A stretch of 64,000 bases of DNA from Ceriagrion tenellum. Its lineage: Eukaryota > Arthropoda > Insecta > Odonata > Coenagrionidae. This document shows, one piece after another, positions 1-8,400 of the stretch (position 1 is the first letter of the stretch; the number at the start of each line of letters is the position of its first letter). The notes beneath the pieces are model-generated. The model did no database searches and was not told where the DNA came from. It saw only the letters and a list, made by a program, of their open reading frames with translations. The translations under genes were made by a program, and so were the position numbers. The DNA is taken from NCBI GenBank assembly GCA_963169105.1, contig OY720634.1, forward strand, positions 155,131,584 through 155,195,583, read 5' to 3'.

Positions 1-300
1 GCGGAAGCGGCTCGCTCTGACGGCAGGGCATGGCGTGCCGCTCCTCAGGTTGCTCTCTTTTCCTTTTCGTCTTGTTTTCGCCGTTAAAACATCCTCCGCC
101 TCCCTCGCGTGCACTCGCCACGCCGAATGCCTCCGGGGGGGAGGGAATGTGTATTATATCGCGGCAAACCGCCCTCACTCGGAAGAAAACGAAGTCTCCG
201 GAGGAATGCCCTTCGCTTCGTTTCAGCGCTCCGGATTCGAACAAAATTAGATAGTGCGCCTTCGCGGACGGTTGTACGACATTTTATAAGAGTTGGTGCG
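1..300. other. GC-rich stretch, no gene recognised
   Basis: This stretch is richer in G and C than its surroundings. Short open frames overlap each other in several phases, but none has a recognisable domain. It could be a CpG-rich promoter or an exon cut by the window edge; nothing in the sequence decides this. Confidence 0.3.
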
Positions 301-899
301 TGATCTGGGAATGGAAAAATGGAAACACGTAACCAGATCAGCTCAAGGAGAATAGCAGAGAACGCCTACAAAAACCCCAAGGGGTAAAGAGAGAAATGTT
401 TTATTCCAAACGGGTAAAATGAGCGTGAATCATTAGACTTTGGCCGAAGGAGATGGGTGTGAGCGATGATTGAAGGTTAAGGAAGAACTTCTAGTGAGTT
501 TTATGGCACTTGTTTTGCACTTCCATCAAGTTAATGCTCTTAGATGAATTGGAGCGGAATAGAATAAGCGAGAGCGACGCAAACAATCTCAACTGAGCCC
601 ACTTTTGCATTCTTGTTGGCAATGCGCAATTTGAAACCGAGTAATAAAGGGTTAAATATCCACCTTGAGTGGGTACGTCTTGCCTTGCATAAGACTAAGA
701 CATTGCATAGGTAATACTACAAAATATCTTTAGCAAATGAAGAATCAAAATACAAATAATGGCATGTGCTTAGATAGCTGCCTTCTAGTCCATTCAGTAA
801 GCGAAAGGAAATAAACTGCTAATACCAAGAGTTGACAGGAAAACCAGGATCAATTAATACAATTCAATAATACAATAATAGCTTTCACCCATATATCTA
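301..899. other. intergenic, nothing recognised
   Basis: AT-leaning sequence with no long open frame and no clear repeat apart from a short AT run just before the Penelope-like remnant that follows. Confidence 0.5.
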
Positions 900-923
900 T
901 ATATATGACTCCTCAACTCTACT

Positions 924-957
924 ATGAAATAGACGAACACTTCATCGTCGAAATATC
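924..957 (+). ncRNA. degenerate hammerhead-like motif
   Basis: Relative of the motif at 48635-48668. A GACG/CGTC stem (932-935 with 946-949) is followed by GAAA (950-953) and TATC. The first core segment reads ATGAAAT instead of CUGANGA, so self-cleavage is not expected. It sits immediately upstream of PLE coding remnants, as if the terminus of one copy abutted the next. Confidence 0.35.
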
Positions 958-1970
958 AGGAGTTTCCCTCCCTACCCTACTCTCTCTGACTATCCGTGGT
1001 CACCGCATATGCAACAACCCAGACTCTCTTGACCTTTTTCTCTCTAATCTCCACCAATCCCTCCTTCGCATAGGCTACCCTGATTGTCTCCTTAAGAAAA
1101 AAATCCTACATCGACCCTCTTCTTCTAAATCTCTCCCCCTTAATAAGTGTCCTCGTGACCAAATCTCCCTCTGTACCACCTATTTCCCTGGAGTTCACTC
1201 CATCCCTCGTATAATCAAATACCTCTACCCCAATCTCTCTGAAAACCTCACAACTTCCAAAATTTTCTCCCGCTGTCCTTCTCTCACCTTAAAACACTCC
1301 CCTTAACCTATCCGCCCCCTTTAAAATCACTAAACCTCTTTCTAAATTAATATTCTGCACCATTAAATCCCTTCCGACGCCGTGCAATCTCCCGCGTTGC
1401 AAAACTTGTGGCATCCTCATCACCCAGCCTCTGTCTGATAAATTCCTTGCCGTTCATCTTCCGTCCGTCCCCCCACTCTCTTGCATTTCCCATAATGTTG
1501 TTTATATCCTCCTTAGTCAACTATGCCCTAGCTTTTACATAAGTTTAGCAACGACTGCGCTTAACATCCGCATGAATGGCCACCGCTCTAGTAGCAATGA
1601 TCCACCTTCCCTTTCCGTTTCCGTCCCTGTCGCCACCCACGTTTCTTCTCACAACTCAACTTTCAATAATATTTTTAAGGTGGGTATTCTCGCCTCCATT
1701 CCCCCTTCCTCCTCCACCTCCTACTTAAATATCTTGAGTCCTCTTGTATTTACTTTTTCCAAGCTCTCTCTCCGCCAGGACTCAATAAATCTCACTAACC
1801 TCCTCCATCACCTCTACTCAGTCCAAACTCTTCCTTTTAAATTTTCTCTACTTCCCGACTTCCCGCCCTCACCATTCCTTTCTCTCCCCCCTCCTCCCCT
1901 TCCCCTCTGTCCCTCCCCTCCTTCCTTTCCTTCCACCTCAGTCCTTCCTCCCTTTTCATTCTTCTACGTC

Positions 1971-2004
1971 CTTGCAACCAAGGCGCGCGGCGTGCCGAAA
2001 TATT
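1971..2004 (+). ncRNA. hammerhead-like PLE terminus (degenerate core)
   Basis: After the pyrimidine-rich tract there is a 6-bp stem GGCGCG/CGTGCC (1982-1987 with 1991-1996, one G-U), then GAAA (1997-2000) and TATT. The segment that should read CUGANGA is GCAACCA, so the core is not canonical. The same arrangement recurs at 2699-2733, and both are followed by a shared tail with a gtctgccttcct block. Confidence 0.3.
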
Positions 2005-2098
2005 AAGGAGCTTCCAGTAAGTGTTTTTCTTTTTCGTCTTACAGTCTTTTTGTCTGCCTTCCTATGGCAATTTTTGTCTAATGATCCTCAGTGAAGTT

Positions 2099-2123
2099 AT
2101 ATATATATATATACACACACACA
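2099..2123. repeat. (TA)n(CA)n microsatellite
   Basis: Simple TA then CA dinucleotide run directly to the left of the large inverted repeat at 2164-2344. Confidence 0.85.
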
Positions 2124-2163
2124 ATGGAAAACGTCGCCAAATGGCCACAAACACAATTATAGA

Positions 2164-2343
2164 GAAACTTACAGGGGGTAAAAAGACGAAAGTAAAAAGA
2201 AAGTCTTACTTAGAAACGTTTCGGGTGTTAGCCCTTCCTCAGTCACAGTGAGAATGCCACTCTCTCTGTGACTTAGGAAGGGCGTCTAAGTTTCTAAGTA
2301 AGACTTTCTTTTTACTTTCGTCTTTTTACCCCCCTGTAAGTTT

Positions 2344-2344
<1 letters not shown>
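2164..2344. repeat. large inverted repeat (PLE terminus dimer)
   Basis: Left arm 2164-2248 and right arm 2266-2344 are reverse complements with near identity over the outer 54 bp. They diverge inwards and leave a spacer of about 17 bp. The unit is bracketed by AT/CA microsatellites. The left arm, read on the minus strand, carries a CTGAGGA...GAAAC hammerhead-like core. I interpret it as two PLE termini joined tail to tail; a foldback DNA element is the alternative. Confidence 0.7.
2215..2242 (-). ncRNA. hammerhead-like motif, CTGAGGA/GAAAC type
   Basis: On the minus strand CTGAGGA (2242-2236) is followed by a GGG...CCC stem II, then GAAA (2222-2219) and a palindromic ACGT stem III ending before the expected cleavage position. 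Stem I has only about two pairs. The mate in the right arm has lost the GAAA segment. It resembles the motif at 12730-12757 closely. Confidence 0.4.

Positions 2345-2345
<1 letters not shown>

Positions 2346-2383
<38 letters not shown>
2346..2383. repeat. (TA)n microsatellite
   Basis: Uninterrupted TA dinucleotide array of about 19 units, right of the inverted repeat. It may also be the 3' tail of the minus-strand SINE that adjoins it. Confidence 0.95.
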
Positions 2384-2386
<3 letters not shown>

Positions 2387-2389
2387 GTG

Positions 2390-2560
2390 TGTGAAAATGT
2401 AGAGATGGCCGATTCCAAGCGGAAAAAATTGGACAGGACCGGGAATCGAACTACGGACTTTCGGATTTCGTGTCAACTGCTCAGATCACTGAGCTACCCA
2501 GTCTACTAAGAAACCACTGGAATCGGCGGGGGGTTTATATGAACAAACAACCCCCAAAGC
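2390..2560 (-). mobile_element. tRNA-derived SINE
   Basis: Read on the minus strand, a tRNA-like head covers about 2507-2436. Box A is close to TAGCTCAGTGATCTGAGCA (2496-2478) and box B is AGTTCGATTCC (2452-2442), one base from the consensus. A tRNA-unrelated body follows and ends at the TA microsatellite. Anticodon-arm pairing is poor, so this is a SINE or tRNA pseudogene and not a working tRNA gene. Confidence 0.65.
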
Positions 2561-2639
2561 ATGACCTACGAGAACGGCCAATATATGGCACTAGGGCTGC
2601 GTTTCACCCACCAGCAGAGAGACAATGACACACACAAAA

Positions 2640-2815
2640 GGAGATAGGATAGAATGAAACAAGTTAACGGAAAGTGTTCTTTTCACTATTGTCTACGTCC
2701 TTGCGACCAAGGCACGCTGTGCGCCGAAATATAAAGGAACTTCTCGGAAGTGTATTTCTTTTTCGTGGTTCTGTGTTTATTGTCTGCCTTCCTGTGGCAA
2801 TTTTCAACCTTTATA
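2640..2815 (+). mobile_element. PLE 3' terminal fragment
   Basis: Repeats the end of the element at 900-2095: a tacgtccttgcgaccaaggc block, a GGC...GCC stem, GAAA (2726-2729), then the shared tail with tgtctgccttcctgtggca. No coding part is attached. The core is degenerate (GCGACCA). Confidence 0.55.
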
Positions 2816-4433
2816 TTAATCTTTATATTTGAGATTGAACTACTTAATGACAATTGCTAATTGTACTTAAAATTGAATACAAAGTTTTATTATTATTATT
2901 ATTAGCATTAAATTTTCGCGTTCAAATAATGGTACTTAGGAATTATCTATAGCAATAGAGATTGTAGTTATTATGGCTCATGAAATGTAAACAAGTACTG
3001 ATTCTCCATGAAATATTGACAGAATAGTTCCATAATGGATGGGAGCAATTGGGAAAACATCTGTTGCTTGCCTCGCAAATGCTAGTATTGAAGCGACTGT
3101 GAAGATGAGCCTGCCTACTCGGAGGTATGGTGGGTCGTTAAAACAGCTGTTTCAAAGCCGGTTTTGGGCGCAGATAATTGATCCCATTTCTGTGTCCGCT
3201 AGTAATGGCCTCATCGTTAAATTTTTCGAATGATTTCGAGGCAAGAAAATGGCGTTGAAATCACTCGACTAACTGCCGTGAGTGGGAGGATTAATTATTT
3301 GATTGAGGCAGTAACAAAGGAGAAGAGAAGTTTCCCATCAAATATGGCGCTCATCGTGTTGCTTTTGTAGTGTGTTGCAATAAACATATATAAGGAATTC
3401 GCAGAAGATCATGTCGCTATACTGAAAGTGAAGAAAAAATTGACCAACTCTTCATCAGTCGTGGCTGAACTGATAGAACCTATTCTTCTGATACCGCAGA
3501 TATCTGTTCCAATTCAGGTCAATTGGTTGTAATTACCCAATGAAAAAATTACTGTTGAAACACTTAACGCTGCCATAGAAATTTCAGCTGCCCCAGAAGA
3601 GAGGCAAGTCTATAAGTATACGCTTTCTGATCAGTCCATAATAACCAGCAGAGAGCGAGGAAAAATAAACTTAAGAAATATCTTTAAATTTATTATTTTT
3701 CCGTTGAGTCCGCATCTGATTACTAAACATGCAAATTAAACAATATCATTCTCCTCAGAAATACAAAATATTACGTGCAAATATCATTTTTAAAGACCGG
3801 ACGCAGTAGAAAATTTGACTCAAACAATAAATAAGTTTCTGCAGCGATCACTTGCGAAGATCGTGAGTTGAATTAACAGTCTGCAGGGTTGAATGCTTTG
3901 GAGCCATAAAAGGGGTAATATGAAGAACGGCGTCAGCTGGTAGACGAGGTAATGCTCCTTGTCGTTTGATATTGTCGTTGAGCTTCCATGTGCAATGAAA
4001 TAGACCCCGACCACTAGCTCAATTAAAATAAATTAACCAAAAGAATGTAATTTTTAAAATAGATAATAAACATACATAGCTGAATTGCATATAAAAATGA
4101 AACAACCAATTAACGAAGTTTCATATTGATTCCAAAAATTTCTCCAATAATATTTCATAGCAATGTCTGGAACTAAGCTAGTATGGACTAACATATAAAT
4201 GAGAAATCATTATTTGTCTTGACCTTTACAATCAATACGTTTATAAATGAAATAATCCGAACTGGAAATAGATGGCTTTTGTTGGGGAACATTCAAATGA
4301 TAAAGCAATTTCGCATTTGTCGATTAAATTTAAAATTAGGAAATGAATAGGCTTGTGCAAGACTTTTTATTTATACATTCAAAAGTTGGGACTAAAAAAG
4401 AAATATGCATTGGCAATGCCACTCTAAATTTTG
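2816..4433. other. AT-rich intergenic DNA
   Basis: Contains a (TTA)n microsatellite at 2887-2905. A 64-codon open frame at 3039-3233 (plus) is followed by further short open pieces to about 3370, but no domain is recognised. Nothing else is visible before the BEL insertion site. Confidence 0.5.
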
Positions 4434-4438
4434 ACGAC
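4434..4438. repeat. target-site duplication, left copy
   Basis: The five bases acgac immediately before the 5' LTR are repeated exactly after the 3' LTR at 11055-11059. Five-base duplications are usual for BEL/Pao integrases. Confidence 0.9.
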
Positions 4439-4720
4439 TGTTTGAAGTCGTTGTAAGCCTGTTTGAATTCCCACCAAGGGTGATTCGTTGTTCTTTTATT
4501 GAGTAAGTCAAATTTGTGATAAGTAAGTCAAATTGTGTGACTTCCCCACGTGTTCCGGTGCCGTGGGAAGTCAGTCTGCTGTTGGTCGCCATATAGTACG
4601 GTTATGTTTGAGAGTGCTCCTTTTTGTTTTGTGATAAAATGCTCAATCTGACGTTTTGTATCTTCATTATCGTGATCCGCCTGGTCCTTCGGAACATTTT
4701 TCCAGTACCCATCGCGTACA
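4439..4720 (+). repeat. 5' LTR of the BEL element
   Basis: Begins tgtttgaagtcgttg and ends cgcgtaca, and matches 10773-11054 throughout by eye. It contains a hairpin (4538-4550 with 4562-4573, one extra C in the left arm), a direct repeat of aagtaagtcaaat-like sequence, and an 11-base copy of the primer-site core (4682-4692). No strong TATA or AATAAA is obvious; gtgataaaatg near 4635 is the nearest A-rich signal. Confidence 0.97.
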
Positions 4721-4723
4721 TTT

Positions 4724-4741
4724 TGGTCCTTCGGGCCGGAT
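4724..4741 (+). other. primer binding site, tRNA-Tyr-like
   Basis: Three bases after the LTR the sequence tggtccttcgggccgga is complementary to the 3' end of animal tRNA-Tyr including CCA, with a single mismatch (G where A is expected at position 11). Assignment to tRNA-Tyr relies on the known 3' end of that tRNA. Confidence 0.75.
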
Positions 4742-4873
4742 CTATCTTTGCCGGATTTATCATCTTTGCCGGATTTATCATCGCCGGATTTATCTACGTC
4801 GGATCTATCTTTGCCGGATTTATCTTTCCCGGATTTATCTTTGCCGGATTTATCTTTGGCGGATTAATCTTTA
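4736..4873 (+). repeat. 15-bp tandem repeat in the BEL leader
   Basis: Nine units of about 15 bp with consensus ccggatttatctttg, one of them 18 bp, plus a partial unit. The first unit overlaps the last bases of the primer binding site. Because the unit length is a multiple of three, two forward frames stay open through it. Its role is unknown: packaging signal, slippage during minus-strand start, or neutral expansion are all possible. Confidence 0.9.
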
Positions 4874-4982
4874 CCAGATTATCGGTCCCAGTTACTCGTT
4901 AACGGAGTTGTTAGCGAATCTTTGGCTGATCAATGTTTCATATAATTATCGGTTATCGGAGCAAAATCGTATCGTCGGACTA

Positions 4983-5291
4983 ATGGAAGGCATCAATGAA
5001 AAAACGAAGTTCCACTGGTCCGCCCTATCTACCGTGAGGCGCATGACGGAGGCACGAGAGGCAGCTCATCAAAGCAGTTCGGAGAAGAGAAAGTTGGAGA
5101 GGGAAGGAGTGCATCGTGTCGTCGTCTTCGCAACAGCTGATTCAACCCCAATCGTACATTCATCGGACGTCTACGAAGACATCGCACATCGACTACAGAG
5201 GGCGTCTTTGGGGCTAGCAGTCGTCAGAAAACCAGTAAGATTGTTTCAATTTATCTATATAACGCCCAAGCTACTTAGCCAGTTCATCTAA
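4983..5291 (+). other. leader open frame in the BEL element, doubtful
   Basis: A frame with an ATG at 4983 runs 102 codons to a stop at 5291, upstream of and in a different phase from gag-pol. It is polar and rich in Arg, Glu and Ser, with no recognised domain. It could be an upstream open frame. A splice donor-like gtaaga lies at 5235, but joining it to the nearby acceptor at 5391 meets a stop before the gag start, so I do not treat it as a gag exon. Confidence 0.25.
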
Positions 5292-5427
5292 GTTGAAAAT
5301 CTTATCGAGCTAATGTGGCTTAGCCTATAATGGACATCAAAGTGTTATATTTTGTGAACTCAATTTTGCTTTTGTGCTTGAACTCAAGCAGAACTATCTA
5401 ATCTGATTGACTGAGTGACATATCAAA

Positions 5428-8400
5428 ATGGATGGGTTTTATGAAAAGCAAAAGACTTATCTAAGGAAAATTAATAATTCCTTCATAAACTTTAAAAAAG
5501 AAGGTGCTACAAAAATGAATCGTGGATCTTGTAAGGTTCGAATGGAGAGTATTGATAATTATTGGCAAAAAATTAATGATGCTCATGAACAATTACTTGA
5601 AAGTGAATATTTAGATTTAAAGCATGATTATTTTTGCTCTCATTTCTTAGATAATGCTGAGGAAGTGTACTTACAACGAAAGGGTGAGTTTGAAGAATTT
5701 CTTATAAACCTTGTATCAGCATCAAGTAAAAGTGAAGGGAATGACAAGAATAAAACGTCCCATAACGAGGGTGATCAACTTGTTAGATTACCTGTCCCGG
5801 AGTTACCTAAATTCTCAGGTGATTTCCGTAATTGGGAAACTTTTCGGGATCTTATGAAGTCTATGATAATAGATCGCAAAGATATTTCGCAGGTTGCAAA
5901 ACTGCAATATCTGTTAAGCAGTCTTTCTGGTGAAGCTGCTGACCTGGTACGAACTATTCCGATCACAGAAGAAAATTTCACTCTTGCGTGGCAATCGTTG
6001 CAAAATTATTACGAGAATAATAGACGCTTAACTAGTGCTCACCTTGCTGCGCTGTTTGATCTTAAGTCGATGCAAAACGAGTCAGCATCTGAGTTACGTC
6101 GCATTTATGCTGGCACAGTGAACCCCTTGCTCTCACTTGAAGCGTTGCGTCGTCCGGTATGCCAGTGGGATGACTTAATTGTATTTATAACTGAAAGGAG
6201 ATTAGGCCCACAAACGCGACGTGATTGGGAAATTAAATTAGAGGATTCGACTGCACCTCCTACGTATGAGATGCTTAAAAATTTCCTAAAAACAAAAATC
6301 ATGAGCTTGGACAGTCTGGAGAGTTGTGGTAATGAACAATTATCGGGGTCTCCCAAGGGCATGCAGCAGCGACGACTTCCGTTTCATGAAAGGAGTGGTT
6401 CATACAAATCAAAGAGTTTTCACATGAGCGGACCAGCCGTAATGAAAAATCCCTTGTGTGTTTTGTGTGGCCGCAGCCATTGGTTGGCGTATTGTGAAAC
6501 TTTTCGTGACAAATCAGTAGAACCACGGAAGGAATTTGTCCTTTCTAAGAATCTTTGTTTCAATTGTTTTGGACAACACGTTTTGAGAAATTGCATATCG
6601 AAGAAGAGGTGTCAGATTTGTCATAAAAAGCATCATACTTTATTGCATGAGCCTTCAACTAATTCGGAATCTACGAGAAACTGTGTAAAGAATCAATCAA
6701 CAAGCTCATTTCCTGTTTTTACTGAAGAATCTATCGTACCTAAACTAACTAATGCTATCAATAGCGGGCCTGAGACAGTACTTCTTTCCACTGCGTGGGT
6801 AAAAGTGCAAGGGCCTCATGGAAATGTTGTGTTAGCTCGAGCGTTACTTGATCAATGCGCTCAGTCTAGTTTCATCACAGAATCACTTTGTCAAAGACTT
6901 AGACTTGATAAAAAATCAGCTTCGGTGGTTGTCAGTGGACTTGGTAACAGACTTCATATGAAATGCAAAGGCTCTGTTAGTGTTATAATCAAGCCAAGAT
7001 TCATGTCTACTTTTAGCTGTCACACTGAAGCTCTGGTGGTACCCAAGGTAACGTTGTACAAGCCAAGTCTTCAAACCAGGGATAACTGGCCTCATCTGAA
7101 GGAGTTGGAGCTGGCTGACCCAAAGTACTTCCGGACTGGACAGATCGATTTACTCCTTGGAGCAGCGGTACACGCCCGAGTCGTGGAAGGTAGAGTCATC
7201 AAAGGGGAAGCAAACCAGCCGATTGCCATGGCCACAGCCCTAGGTTGGATCTTATCTGGTGAGACAAATGCCGTCCTACCCCACACTACATCCGTATTTA
7301 CAATTCAACAGGATGATATTGAGATGCCACTAGATTCTCTTCTTCAGCGCTTTTGGCTGCAAGAAGATATGCCTACAAAAGACTCTTTACTTACCCCTGA
7401 TGAAAAAATGTGTGAAGAACATTTTGAGTCCACACATTCCAGAACGTCAGAAGGTCGTTATGTTGTTCGACTTCCAGTAAATCAAGAAAGATTACTAAAT
7501 CTAGGAAATTCATATCATCCAGCTCTTAAGATGTTATCTAGTATTGAAAGTAAATTCAAAAGGGATGCAAAATTTCAAAAGGTTTATTGTGAATTTATTC
7601 AGGAATACCTGGATTTGGGACACATGCAGCCAATTAATGAAATTGATGTGGATTTAGATAAATATGTCTTTCTTCCACACCATGGAGTTTTTAAAGAAAG
7701 TAGCACAACTACTAGGCTACGTACAGTGTTCAATGGTTCCTTTAAGACCAATGAAGGATGGTCACTAAATGATTGCCTTTATGTAGGCCCAAATCTTTTT
7801 CCAGAAGTTTCGTCATTGGTCACATCATGGCGTAAATACAGACATGCCTTCACAGCTGACATTAAAATGATGTATAGGCAAATTATAGTTCATGAAGCAG
7901 ATAGACATTTGCAAGCAATTGTGTGGAGATTTGACCCATTACATAAAATACAAATATTTCTTTTATCTACTCTAACTTATGGGTTGAAATGCAGTCCATT
8001 CATTGCCATTAGAGTACTTAAGCAATTAGCAAAAGACGAAGCCATAAATTTCCCATTAGGGTCTATTGTGCTAGACAAGGAGACATATATGGATGATGTG
8101 TTATCTGGTGGTCATGAGATTCACACCGCACTAGCAAAGCAAGAAGAAGTTATTAATTTGTGCACGGTGGGCGGTTTTTCTCTACGCAAATGGCATTCGA
8201 ATAGTTCTACTCTACTTCAGTGGTTACCACAAGAGTTATTAGCCAGTGAACCGGAGTCGCTCTTTGAGAATGATTCAATTTTTGCTGTTTTGGGACTTAA
8301 TTGGCAACCCAGTGAAGACTGTTTTACTTTCAATGTTAAAATTGATCAACAAGTAGAACAATGGACTAAACGATTAGTGTTATCCAAGGTAGCTAGACTA

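Larger units (their letters stand above)
900..2095 (+). mobile_element. Penelope-like element (PLE) remnant
   Basis: Degenerate copy of a Penelope-like retroelement. Readable pieces in order are a post-RT linker (frame from about 1030 to 1300), a Cys-containing block around 1380-1410 of the form PCNxPRCKTC, and the start of a GIY-YIG-type nuclease region around 1480-1690. The last includes NVVYI and a later MNGHRS...VATHVSSHNSTFNN block typical of this nuclease end. Frames shift and stops interrupt, and the catalytic Tyr/Arg arrangement is eroded, so it is not functional. A strongly C/T-rich tract (about 1780-1965) and a hammerhead-like motif follow. A copy with the same internal order lies at 47470-48740. 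The copy begins directly after a terminus-type motif at 924-957. Confidence 0.7.

Noticed and set aside
2436..2507. Functional tRNA gene on the minus strand
   Set aside because: Boxes A and B are good, but arm pairing fails and a SINE body with TA tail follows.
4983..5427. Spliced gag exon in the BEL leader (donor near 5235, acceptor near 5391)
   Set aside because: The joined frame meets a TGA at 5404 before the gag ATG, so no fusion protein results.
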